From an uncultured Draconibacterium sp. (lineage in GTDB: Bacteria; Bacteroidota; Bacteroidia; Bacteroidales; Prolixibacteraceae), in the NCBI RefSeq assembly GCF_963676735.1, contig NZ_OY781464.1, positions 2,017,001 through 2,081,000 of the forward strand: a stretch of DNA of 64,000 bases, given 5' to 3'. Position numbers and translations under genes: made by a program. Position 1 is the stretch's first letter, and each line of letters starts with the position of its first letter. Below the pieces are notes generated by a model, which saw only the letters and a program-made list of their open reading frames with translations, was not told where the DNA came from and did no database searches. Positions 52,139-60,687 of the stretch are shown here, piece by piece.

Positions 52139-52786
52139 TTATGCTTTCGTGTCGTTTAATCGCTGCAGCAATACCGCAGCAAATGAACTCATTGATGTAT
52201 TCTGAACTATTATATGATCGGGCAGGTCGAGCATTGTTAAGGTAAAATTCCAAATGGCTTTTATACCACAATTTACCAGGTCTTCGGCAACTTCCTGCGC
52301 CACATCATTAGGTGTAGTTAAAATTGCTATTTCAACATCTAACCGGTTTGAAAGATGAAATAACTTATTGTATTCCAAAACCGGAGTGTTTCCAATATGT
52401 TCTCCAATCTTTTTCTCATCCACATCAAAAGCAGCAATAACCTTAATTCCGAGCGTTTGGTGCTCCTGGTATGCCATCAAGGCCGAGCCCAAATTTCCGG
52501 CACCAACCAGAAAAGCTTCGTTTACATGGTTAAATCCCAAAAACTCTTCCAGGGCATGGCATAATTCATAAGTGTTGTACCCTACCCTGGGCTTTCCTTT
52601 AATGCCGGTTACGGCTAAATCTTTTACTACTTGTGTCGGATCGCATTTTAATTCTTTTCCAATGGTTGGAGCCGAAATATTTAATACACCATTTTCCCGA
52701 ACTTTTTCAAGAAAAAATAAATACCCCGGCAGCCTGCGTAAAGTTGGCTCCGGTACCTGTTTTGTATTCTTTCTTAAATCGTTCAT
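52139..52786 (-). CDS. rex: redox-sensing transcriptional repressor Rex
   Basis: 215 residues. N-terminal winged helix (VPEPTLRRLPGYLFFLEKV, then ISAPTIGKELKCDPTQVVKDL), then a Rossmann NADH-binding domain (AFLVGAGNLGSALMAY) and the C-terminal swapped helix (FAAVLLQRL). Rex senses the NADH/NAD+ ratio and represses fermentation and anaerobic respiration genes when NAD+ is high. Fits an anaerobe or facultative organism. Confidence 0.96.
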   Translation of the reverse strand: MNDLRKNTKQVPEPTLRRLPGYLFFLEKVRENGVLNISAPTIGKELKCDPTQVVKDLAVTGIKGKPRVGYNTYELCHALEEFLGFNHVNEAFLVGAGNLGSALMAYQEHQTLGIKVIAAFDVDEKKIGEHIGNTPVLEYNKLFHLSNRLDVEIAILTTPNDVAQEVAEDLVNCGIKAIWNFTLTMLDLPDHIIVQNTSMSSFAAVLLQRLNDTKA

Positions 52787-53033
52787 CGTTCAAACTTTCT
52801 TAAATTTGACATTACTAATCTAACAATAAAATTCATTGCAGAATTTTTTCTTTATTTAAAATTTACTTTTTTTCACTGAAAATTAACACATAAACCCCCT
52901 TGTTTTTCAATTGCAAGGCGCACATTGCATTTTTATTTTATTGATGTAAATTACACTATACAAAAGTTGATTTTAGCTGAAATTTACAAATATCTATACT
53001 AACGCCTTCAAAAACGGTTCTATTTCTGCCTAA

Positions 53034-54038
53034 TCAGAAAAATAATTGTTTATCATGATTTGGAAAAAATATGCCGGCATCAATTCGTATCCTGTCAAGT
53101 GTTTCCATTAGGTCGCTGCTCATTTCCCAGCTCATTTTCGGACTCTCAATCAGGCCGGCATCAAGGCATTCCATTACATGTGCTGCCTCATACTGATAGC
53201 CCCATCCTTCCTTACTTTCATTTGGGATGAACTGAGGGTCTTCCCCCTCTTTCCAAACTGTTATATCGGTTGGAGTAAACCACCTTGGATGCAGAACAAC
53301 ATAGCCTCTCTCGCAGCAATATTCGGTTTGTATTGGCGAGTGTACGGCCAAACTTGATGAAAGTGCGGCCATTTCGCCCGCTTGGTATTTGAAAATAATG
53401 GAAATACTTTCTTCGCTACCGGTTGGACTAAAATCAGCCGAAGTTTTTATACTATCCGGAACTCCAAGGGCCGACAGGGCCGCAAATACCGGATAAATAC
53501 CAATATCAAGTAATGATCCGCCCCCCAAACTTAAATTGTACAAACGCTTGTCTTTCAGAAAAGGTGCGTTAAATGCAAAATCAGACCGAAGCATTTTAAG
53601 TTTACCCAACTCGCCGGATTGTACAATTTTAATGGCTTTCTGAAAACTGGGTTGAAACATAGTCCAGAAAGCTTCCATCAAAAATGTATTGTTTTCCTTT
53701 GCACACGCAATCATTTGTTTTACCTCGTGTGAATTCATAGCAAATGCTTTTTCGCAGAGTACTGCTTTTTTCTTTTTTAGACAAAGTATGGTGTGCTCAA
53801 AATGGTGCGAGTGTGGGGTGGCAATATAAACCACATCTACATTGGGGTCGTTAACCATTTCGGCGTAACTCCCATAGGCTTTTGTACTGCCCCACTCATT
53901 GGCAAACTCTCTGGCCCTGGTCAAATCGCGCGACGCTGCGGCATAAAGTCGGGCATTGGGAAGTAATTTTAAATCGGCAACAAACTTGTGCGCAATTCTG
54001 CCACAACCCAATACGGCCCAGTTGTATATTTTACTCAT
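53034..54038 (-). CDS. cytosolic Gfo/Idh/MocA oxidoreductase (dihydrodiol-dehydrogenase-like)
   Basis: 334 residues without a Tat or Sec signal, unlike the three exported paralogues in the window. NWAVLGCGRIAHKF is the NAD(P) loop, VLCEKAFAMNSHE the EK motif (Pro replaced by Ala), and GGGSLLDIGIYPVFAA the conserved Asp region. The pattern is that of the dimeric dihydrodiol dehydrogenase/xylose dehydrogenase group. Its sugar or polyol substrate is unknown. It starts 69 bp after the isoprenoid-synthase-like gene stop. Confidence 0.88.
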   Translation of the reverse strand: MSKIYNWAVLGCGRIAHKFVADLKLLPNARLYAAASRDLTRAREFANEWGSTKAYGSYAEMVNDPNVDVVYIATPHSHHFEHTILCLKKKKAVLCEKAFAMNSHEVKQMIACAKENNTFLMEAFWTMFQPSFQKAIKIVQSGELGKLKMLRSDFAFNAPFLKDKRLYNLSLGGGSLLDIGIYPVFAALSALGVPDSIKTSADFSPTGSEESISIIFKYQAGEMAALSSSLAVHSPIQTEYCCERGYVVLHPRWFTPTDITVWKEGEDPQFIPNESKEGWGYQYEAAHVMECLDAGLIESPKMSWEMSSDLMETLDRIRIDAGIFFPNHDKQLFF

Positions 54039-54106
54039 GATTATTTTTATTGATTGAAGGCTAAATGTACAAACTAAATGCTTTTGGTAAAAATTAATCT
54101 GTTCTT

Positions 54107-55336
54107 TCAGCTAACTTCCACCTCTTGCACATTGGCATTAAAATACTTTTGAAACATAGTAAAACGTTGTGATTTACTTTGTTTTCGCTTTTTTCTGACA
54201 TAAGAAAAGTGCAATGGCGAGAACTGTTCAATTTCTTTTAGATATGCTTTATCAAACCACGAATGATTTAACCCAACAGATTCGATAATCATGGTTTCAA
54301 TGCTTCGGTTCATTAAACCTAAAAAGTCGTTCATGTTTGGCGTATCAAAACATTCCAATTCTTTTAACGCTACCCGGCCAAAATGAATGGTTTTGTTCAC
54401 AAATTTTCCCAGTTCAGCTTCGGGTAAACATGAAAACATGGTATGTGTAAACGCCAGTGAATCTTCTTTTACATCCTGAATATCGTCTAATAACTGTAAA
54501 TAAACCCCATAGCCAAAAAGTGCCTGTTCCTGCTCGCGGGTGAGTTTTCCGGCCACAAGGTAACCATCAGCAAGCACCGATGCTCCACCTTTTTCAAAGC
54601 AAATAGAACAAATTTCAGCATCAGAAATGCCATTTTGCCTATTCATTTTTAAACTGTTAGTCTGGCCTTGCTGAATGGCATATAAACTTTCATATACATT
54701 TGGGAAACTCTCGCGCGGAAACTCATCTTCAAACATTGCAATTAAGCGAAACAGTTGTTCTTCAGTAAAATTTATTGCGGGTAGTTTATGTCCATTTAAC
54801 CGCTTGTTGAAACGTTCAGAGAATTGTAGTTTCTCAGAATGTTCAATTTCCGGGTCATCCAAAAAATTATCGCTGTAAGGGTAAATCATTGAATAGGCAA
54901 ATACCGACGGTGTAATTTTTATGGGTACCTGAACCATTAACTGCAAACCATTCATAATCCATACATTTCGCATGCCCTGGTATATATTTTCAGGTTTAAG
55001 CTCGGGGCCAAATGCACGTGCTTTGTAAAAAAAATCTTTCGAAACACCTTTAAAATCTTCTGAAAGAATAATTTCTAAATGGCCGGCTTCAAAATCAAAA
55101 ACATTTTGAAGAAAATTTTTAAAAACCGGAAAAAATGATTTTGCCGGATCTTTTTTCAAACGCTGCACATTGCGAACATTTTGCAGATCTTTTAATTTAC
55201 CCTGAAAAGCATCGAAATTTTCCTGATGTTTTAGCTTTTCTTCTTTAGTATAAGCTTTCTGAAAATGCGGCAATTCTTCGCTGCTGGCTTCCCACATTTT
55301 TATAAAATGGCTGATGTAATCCTGTACAGGCAACAT
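54107..55336 (-). CDS. class I isoprenoid-synthase-like protein of unknown product
   Basis: 409 residues, all-helical by appearance, no signal peptide. PYSDNFLDDPE looks like a first Asp-rich motif and YLQLLDDIQDVKED is a strong match to the second Asp-rich motif of trans-prenyl synthases (Q-x-x-D-D-I-x-D). The spacing of about 120 residues fits the isoprenoid-synthase fold. It is longer than typical polyprenyl synthases, with an N-terminal extension of about 170 residues. Family-level knowledge suggests binding of a prenyl diphosphate with Mg2+; whether it couples, cyclises or hydrolyses it is unknown. No carotenoid, hopanoid or terpene genes adjoin. Confidence 0.65.
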   Translation of the reverse strand: MLPVQDYISHFIKMWEASSEELPHFQKAYTKEEKLKHQENFDAFQGKLKDLQNVRNVQRLKKDPAKSFFPVFKNFLQNVFDFEAGHLEIILSEDFKGVSKDFFYKARAFGPELKPENIYQGMRNVWIMNGLQLMVQVPIKITPSVFAYSMIYPYSDNFLDDPEIEHSEKLQFSERFNKRLNGHKLPAINFTEEQLFRLIAMFEDEFPRESFPNVYESLYAIQQGQTNSLKMNRQNGISDAEICSICFEKGGASVLADGYLVAGKLTREQEQALFGYGVYLQLLDDIQDVKEDSLAFTHTMFSCLPEAELGKFVNKTIHFGRVALKELECFDTPNMNDFLGLMNRSIETMIIESVGLNHSWFDKAYLKEIEQFSPLHFSYVRKKRKQSKSQRFTMFQKYFNANVQEVEVS

Positions 55337-55438
55337 AATTTTTGTTTTTCCCGAAATTAGCTGAAAACAGGGAAAAACCTGAAATTTATTAGATAAGCAG
55401 CGATTTTTTGGGGGTTAATGGCTTTATTAAAACTGTAA

Positions 55439-55488
55439 AATTATTTCAAACGATAAATTGTTCGGTGCACTTATCGTTTGAAATAATT
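55439..55488 (-). terminator. long perfect AT-rich hairpin after the YebC gene
   Basis: An 18 bp perfect inverted repeat at 55439-55456 and 55471-55488 around a 14 nt loop. It lies 8 bp below the YebC stop, and the minus strand continues AATTTTAC. The stem is longer and more AT-rich than other terminators here, so it may also be a 3' mRNA stabiliser. Confidence 0.65.
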
Positions 55489-55495
55489 CGATAAT

Positions 55496-56206
55496 CTATG
55501 CAATATTGGTATAAACGGCCTGTACGTCTTCGTCTTCTTCCATCCGGTCCAACATCTTCTCAATATCTTCAAGTTGTTCTTCAGAAAACTCGACCGGGGT
55601 GTTAGGTATTCGTCTGAGTTCGGCTTTACTTACTTCAATTTCCAGCTCTTCAAATTTATGCGCTAAATCGCTAAAGCTGGTATATTCTCCATAGGCGTAG
55701 TAGGTTCCGTCATTTTCTTCAATTTCATCCAGTCCTGCATCAATCAGCTCCAACTCAATTTCTTCCAGCTCCATAGCTTCAGGCATTGCAAATTCAAAAA
55801 CGGCTTTTCTTGAGAACATAAACTCTAGTGAACCGTTTGGCACCTGGCCACCGCCGGCTTTATTAAAATAGCTTTTAACATTGGCTACGGTACGAGTGGT
55901 ATTATCTGTAGCTGCTTCAACAAATACCAATACGCCATGTGGTCCTTTTCCTTCGTAAGTTGTTTCAATAAAAGCTGCTGCATCTTTTCCCGAAGCACGT
56001 TTAATGGCGGCATCAATATTTGCTTTTGGCATATTTTGCGCCTTGGCATTCATGATAGCGGTACGTAAAGCCGGGTTCAAATCCGCTTCAGGGCCTCCCT
56101 CTTTTGCTGCAATTGTTATCTTTTTCGAAAGTTTCGGAAATACTCTCGACATTTTATCCCAGCGTTTCTCCTTCGCTGCCCTTCGGTATTCAAATGCTCT
56201 TCCCAT
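55496..56206 (-). CDS. YebC/TACO1 family translation or transcription regulator
   Basis: 236 residues from the ATG at 56206 (MGRAFEYRRAAKEKRWDKM); the longer frame from 56269 is untranslated leader. The family signatures NPALRTAIMNAKAQNMPK and DAAIKRASG are present, as well as TYEGKGPHGV. Family knowledge: YebC helps ribosomes pass polyproline stretches and some members act as transcription regulators. No adjacent ruvC gene, the partner seen in other phyla. Confidence 0.93.
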   Translation of the reverse strand: MGRAFEYRRAAKEKRWDKMSRVFPKLSKKITIAAKEGGPEADLNPALRTAIMNAKAQNMPKANIDAAIKRASGKDAAAFIETTYEGKGPHGVLVFVEAATDNTTRTVANVKSYFNKAGGGQVPNGSLEFMFSRKAVFEFAMPEAMELEEIELELIDAGLDEIEENDGTYYAYGEYTSFSDLAHKFEELEIEVSKAELRRIPNTPVEFSEEQLEDIEKMLDRMEEDEDVQAVYTNIA

Positions 56207-56323
56207 GAATATGTCTGTTTTGAAATTTTGTGCGAAAATAAATACTGAAAAGGGAAATACCAAAATCAATAACTTTTTTCTGGGTATTTTACCTTGTCCG
56301 CACAGGTTTATCGGTATCGATAA

Positions 56324-56452
56324 CTACAAAGCCAGTTTTTTAGGTTTACATACCTTTTCCTCTTTTCTTACTTTGGCACCACATTTTTTGCAACTGAACT
56401 TCGCTTCTTTTTTATCCTGAAATCCCTTCTTTTTACATGCTTTTTTACTCAT
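56324..56452 (-). CDS. 42-residue zinc-ribbon protein
   Basis: MSKKACKKKG start, then a basic segment with FSCKKCGAKVRKEEKVC; four Cys (residues 6, 21, 24, 35) can bind one zinc, and 15 of 42 residues are Lys or Arg. It starts in a 4 bp ATGA overlap with the stop of the kinase-RapZ gene, which is strong evidence for translation. Small size, basic charge and zinc ribbon suggest RNA or ribosome binding. It is too short for routine gene callers. Confidence 0.75.
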   Translation of the reverse strand: MSKKACKKKGFQDKKEAKFSCKKCGAKVRKEEKVCKPKKLAL

Positions 56453-57882
56453 CTCCAATTTTCCTTTTCACGATGTACTACAACAACGTTTACAGGGTAA
56501 TTGTTTTGCAGGTATTCTCCAATTTTCTCTGCCGAATAAACTGAACGATGCTGGCCTCCGGTGCAACCAAAACCTATTGACAGGTGAGAAAAACCTCTTT
56601 CAAGATAAACCTTCACCGACTGATCGATCAATACTTTCGCCGCATCAATAAAAAGCCGGATTTCCGATTTTTGTTCTAAAAACTCCTGCACCGACAAGTC
56701 CCTACCACTTAGCTTCTTATATTCATCGTAACGGCCTGGATTGTTAATGGCACGGCAATCAAAAACATGACCTCCGCCATTTCCCGATGGATCATCGGGA
56801 TAGCCTTTTTTATAAGAAAAACTTGTTACCCGAACAGTTAAATTCGATTTCTCCTGCCCTATTTCTTTTAGCACCTCTGAATGGGTAAGCTGGTTTAACA
56901 CATTGGTTAATTCGGGCAATGCAACAGGTAAATTTAAATCGGCTAACAATACCTCCAGATTTTTCAAGGCGTAAGGAATACTTTTTAGAAAATGTTCTTT
57001 TTTCTCGTAAAAACCTCTGAAACCATAAGCCCCCATTGCCTGCATAATTCGAATAAGAACAAATCCTTTGAAATATCCGGCAAATTTTTCCTCATCAACC
57101 TTCATGTATTTTTTAAGCTCCGAAATATAGAAATTGTACAACTGGGTTCTTACACTTCCCGGAATATCGGCCTTACCATCGTACAACAACGAGGCTAAAT
57201 CGTATTGCAGCGCCCCTAATCGTCCCCCCTGGTAATCAATAAAATAAACATCGTCATCTTTTAACATTACATTGCGCGACTGAAAATCGCGATACAAAAA
57301 GTAGTTGGAACTGGCACTTAGCAGGTAATTACTAAAGAGCTGAAAATCATCTTCCAGTGCCTGTTCGTCAAAATGAATTTTGGCCAGTTTCAAAAAGTAG
57401 TATTTAAAATAATTTAAATCCCACATCATCGATTGTTTATCAAATGCTTCGCGCGGATAACAAACCGAATAGTCAATTTCTTTGCCAGCAATGATTTGAA
57501 TTTTAGGCAGAGCCTGTAAAACCTTTTTATATACCGAAATTATATTTTCAGAAAATCCCTCTTCTTCACGTGTTTTTGTGAGAAACTCAAAAAGCGTGGT
57601 ATTTCCTAAATCCTCTAACAAATACTTTTTCAGGTCGGAACTTACCGAATATACTTTTGGAACTTTTACTCCCTTAATGTAAAAATGATTGCTAAACGAT
57701 AAAAACGCGGTGTTTTCCTTAACGTCGCTGTTTAAAGCGCCTATTACCGTACGATTTTTATTACCTAAACGGCAGTATTGACGGTACGAGCCCGATGGTG
57801 GCAATAACTCAAATTGTTCGACCTTTTCATTAAAATGACTCTCGAAGAGTTGAATTATTTCGTTTTTTTCTGCTGTCTTCAA
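56449..57882 (-). CDS. aminoglycoside-phosphotransferase-like kinase fused to RapZ C-terminal domain
   Basis: 477 residues, TTG start at 57882 because an in-frame TAA lies 6 bp upstream. Residues 1-330 are a choline-kinase/AmgK-like fold: YLLEDLGNTTLFEFL, the Brenner-type catalytic loop YRDFQSRNVM (His replaced by Arg) and the metal loop FIDYQGGRLGALQYDLA. Residues about 345-477 are the RapZ C-terminal domain: SYKKGYPDD, GGHVFDCRAINNPGR and IGFGCTGGQHRSV. In E. coli that domain binds GlcN6P and the sRNA GlmZ. AmgK kinases phosphorylate MurNAc/GlcNAc, so the fusion hints at amino-sugar sensing coupled to recycling. A zinc-ribbon gene is coupled downstream. Confidence 0.88.
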   Translation of the reverse strand: MKTAEKNEIIQLFESHFNEKVEQFELLPPSGSYRQYCRLGNKNRTVIGALNSDVKENTAFLSFSNHFYIKGVKVPKVYSVSSDLKKYLLEDLGNTTLFEFLTKTREEEGFSENIISVYKKVLQALPKIQIIAGKEIDYSVCYPREAFDKQSMMWDLNYFKYYFLKLAKIHFDEQALEDDFQLFSNYLLSASSNYFLYRDFQSRNVMLKDDDVYFIDYQGGRLGALQYDLASLLYDGKADIPGSVRTQLYNFYISELKKYMKVDEEKFAGYFKGFVLIRIMQAMGAYGFRGFYEKKEHFLKSIPYALKNLEVLLADLNLPVALPELTNVLNQLTHSEVLKEIGQEKSNLTVRVTSFSYKKGYPDDPSGNGGGHVFDCRAINNPGRYDEYKKLSGRDLSVQEFLEQKSEIRLFIDAAKVLIDQSVKVYLERGFSHLSIGFGCTGGQHRSVYSAEKIGEYLQNNYPVNVVVVHREKENWR

Positions 57883-57933
57883 CGATTATAATTTTAAATT
57901 AAACTTACATTTATAGCTTAAAAGTAATTGGCT

Positions 57934-58656
57934 ATGGGTAAAACCAAAATCAAAAGTATCTATTTTTTGAGATTACTAAGAAATTTCTTCTTATTGATTG
58001 GTTTTTTCTTCTTTTTATGCGTGGTTTTGGCATTTACCGAACAGCCCTACTGGGTTTATCATTGGCTGGGGACCAGTAAATCGGAATTAAAATGGGAACC
58101 CCGGCATATTATTTTACTGGGTGGTGGCGGAATGCCAAGCGAAAGTAACCTGATACGTTGCTGGTACGCACAGCGGGCGGCAAAATCGTTTCCCAATACA
58201 AAATTAATTATTGCTATGCCCGGTTTAACCGAAGACAGTTTAAGCACACCAAACAGAATAAAAGCAGAGCTTGTGGCCGGTGGTATTCCACACAAAAGAA
58301 TTGGTTTTGAGCCCCTTGGCACCAATACCCGATCGCAGGCGCTGGAATGTATGCGCCAGGTAAAAATGCAGGCCCCCATACTTCTTGTTACTTCGCCCGA
58401 ACACATGCGCCGAGCTGTATTATCGTTTAAAAAGGCCGGATTTACAAAGATAAATGCTTTACCGGCTTTTGAAAATGCTTCTGAAGCAGACCTTTCATTT
58501 ACAGATGATGAACTTGGAGGCAATGCCCCGCTGATACCCGATGTAGGAGAAAGTACCAATATGCGTTACCAGGTTTGGAACCATTTAAAATATGAAATAT
58601 TAATTGCCCGCGAACTGGTTGCCTTAAGCTACTACAAACTAAGAGGATGGATTTAA
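57934..58656 (+). CDS. YdcF/SanA family (DUF218) membrane protein
   Basis: 240 residues from the ATG at 57934 (an in-frame TTG at 57928 is weaker). One N-terminal TM helix (FLLIGFFFFLCVVLAF), then the DUF218 domain: HIILLGGGGMPSESNLIRCW, FPNTKLIIAMPG, EPLGTNTRSQALE and LLVTSPEHMRRAVLSFKKAG. The family acts in the envelope, possibly on lipid-linked carbohydrates. Convergent with the M28 peptidase gene (5 bp apart). Confidence 0.9.
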   Translation: MGKTKIKSIYFLRLLRNFFLLIGFFFFLCVVLAFTEQPYWVYHWLGTSKSELKWEPRHIILLGGGGMPSESNLIRCWYAQRAAKSFPNTKLIIAMPGLTEDSLSTPNRIKAELVAGGIPHKRIGFEPLGTNTRSQALECMRQVKMQAPILLVTSPEHMRRAVLSFKKAGFTKINALPAFENASEADLSFTDDELGGNAPLIPDVGESTNMRYQVWNHLKYEILIARELVALSYYKLRGWI

Positions 58657-58661
58657 ACCGC

Positions 58662-60428
58662 TTATAACTGAACTATTAAAACCGTTGGTTCATCATTACG
58701 CAGCACATCAACCGTAATCGTTTGTCCGGCTTCCAGACTTTTTAAACGATCCATATACTCATAAATATTGCCCACTTTTTTGCCTTCAATGGCAATAATG
58801 ATATCGCCTTTTTTCATGCCCGCTTTAAAGGCCGGTTTACCTTTGGTGACGGCATCAATGCGCATACCTCTTTTTTCAATACCAGCAAAATCGGGCATAA
58901 CGCCTAAAGTTACTTTGTAACGTCCGCCACGGCTTCGCTGAAATTTACTTCCGGCTTCCTGAAAAGTAAGCTTCTCTTCGCGGTTTGCAACCTCGGCAAG
59001 CACCGCTGCCGAATACTCCATAACCAATTGTGCTCCTTCAAAATTTATGAGTTCGACATCGTCTTGCGGTGTATGGTAATCGGGATGTGCCCCGGTAGAA
59101 ATAAAAAACACGGGGATATCTTGCAAATAAAATGAAGCATGATCTGATGGTCCGATTCCCTCGCCAGAAAGCGCCAGCTGAAAACCGGGATTCAGATTGT
59201 TTAATATCTGTTCTGTTTCAACAGCAGTTTTTGTGCCCCCAATACTCAAACTTTTCGTTTCATTATCTAAACGGCCTACCATATCAAAATTTAACATCGC
59301 TACCATTTTATCCGTGTTTACCGGAGGTTCTGCAGTAAATGCTTTCGACCCCACCAGGCCCATTTCTTCGGCTCCAAATGCAACAAAAATAACACTACGT
59401 TTATTGTTTTTTTCACCGGCCAGTTTCTCTGCCAGCTGTATTACTGCCGATACTCCCGAAGCATTATCGTCGGCACCGTTGTGCACAGCAATGGTATCCA
59501 CTGCTCTCGAGCCCGAGCCCGGGCCACCCATTCCAAGGTGATCAAAATGAGCGCCTACCACTACATATTCATCTTTCAACCTCTCATCAGTACCGGGAAG
59601 CATTGCAACAACATTTCGGGTGGTAGTTTCTTTAAGCTCCACACTAACATTTGCTGTTACCAACGAAGCAAGCTGCATGTTCTTTCCGGTATTTTGCTCC
59701 AGCATTTTTGCTTCCAGAGTTTCAATACTTTCGCCACTTCCCTCAAGTATTTTATTGGCAACGGCACGTGTTACCTGTATTACAGGAATGGAAAAGCGGC
59801 TACTGTTTTTATCAAAAAACAACGACGACAATTCATCTTTTTCGCTAAACTTTGTGCCGGCAACAAAAATAATTCCGGCAGCATTTTTATCTGAGGCGGT
59901 TAAAGCTTTTGCACGCTCAGTAGAATATTGCAATAGCGGACTGTTGGCATTATCCAAATCAGGATCGCCCTGAAGTACCATTAACCATTTACCACTAACA
60001 TCGATGTTTTCAAAATCGTTCCATTGTAAGGAATCTCTTTTTACCTCAAGTCCAAAACCGGCAAAAACTACCGGAGCCTCCACTTTTGTGTTTGCCGAAA
60101 AAGCATAGGGTAAAAAATCCGTTTCAACATTAAAATTAACATCGTCAACCTTTAACAGGTTCCCCTCGGCTACCTGTGCCGATGTTACCAGGTTAAACTC
60201 CTGAAATCCGTTATCAAATAAAAGCTCCAGACCTGCAGACTCAAATTTTTCAACAATATATTGCGCCGCCAATAAATCACCTTTTTCACCTGATTTTCGC
60301 CCTTTTAACGAATCGGAAGCCAAATAATTGATGTTTTCACGTATTTCTTCAACGCTTATTTCGCTATTAAAATTCGGACCACAAGCTGCAAAAACCAATA
60401 TGCCTACAATAAAAACAATGTATTTCAT
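58662..60428 (-). CDS. M28 family metallopeptidase lipoprotein with PA and PDZ domains
   Basis: 588 residues from the ATG at 60428 (MKYIVFIVGILVFAAC, lipobox FAAC); the frame extends upstream to a TTG that I reject. A protease-associated region (about 100-250) precedes the M28 core: VVVGAHFDHLG, HNGADDNASGVSAVIQLA, FVAFGAEEMGLVG and NFDMVGRL with the zinc ligands, and SDHASFY with the last His region. Residues about 490-588 form a PDZ domain. It is an envelope aminopeptidase for peptides. Confidence 0.92.
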   Translation of the reverse strand: MKYIVFIVGILVFAACGPNFNSEISVEEIRENINYLASDSLKGRKSGEKGDLLAAQYIVEKFESAGLELLFDNGFQEFNLVTSAQVAEGNLLKVDDVNFNVETDFLPYAFSANTKVEAPVVFAGFGLEVKRDSLQWNDFENIDVSGKWLMVLQGDPDLDNANSPLLQYSTERAKALTASDKNAAGIIFVAGTKFSEKDELSSLFFDKNSSRFSIPVIQVTRAVANKILEGSGESIETLEAKMLEQNTGKNMQLASLVTANVSVELKETTTRNVVAMLPGTDERLKDEYVVVGAHFDHLGMGGPGSGSRAVDTIAVHNGADDNASGVSAVIQLAEKLAGEKNNKRSVIFVAFGAEEMGLVGSKAFTAEPPVNTDKMVAMLNFDMVGRLDNETKSLSIGGTKTAVETEQILNNLNPGFQLALSGEGIGPSDHASFYLQDIPVFFISTGAHPDYHTPQDDVELINFEGAQLVMEYSAAVLAEVANREEKLTFQEAGSKFQRSRGGRYKVTLGVMPDFAGIEKRGMRIDAVTKGKPAFKAGMKKGDIIIAIEGKKVGNIYEYMDRLKSLEAGQTITVDVLRNDEPTVLIVQL

Positions 60429-60687
60429 CGGATAAAAATTATTTCTTTTCAACGGTATAAAACTGGATTCGCATGATTGTTTAGCTATGGTTTTGAACCT
60501 ATTACTTATGCTCCTCCTTTTTTTTCTGTATTAATATTCTGTTTTGAAAACAACTGGAAATAAATTTGGTTTTATGTTTTATAAAAACTTTCAACGAAGA
60601 TATAGATTGACCAGCAATATTACCTATAAATCGTGATTTAAAAAAAGTAGATGTGTATATTTACCACTTCGTAAAAAAACATACATT

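Noticed and set aside
52579..52586. Further ACCCTACC match to the FecI-type motif
   Set aside because: It lies inside the rex coding region and has no CTGTATTAT at 14 nt.
52945..52955. Palindrome TGTAAATTACA upstream of rex as a possible operator
   Set aside because: Only 5+5 bp in AT-rich DNA, 160 bp from the start codon, and not like the usual Rex operator TTGTGAA-N4-TTCACAA.
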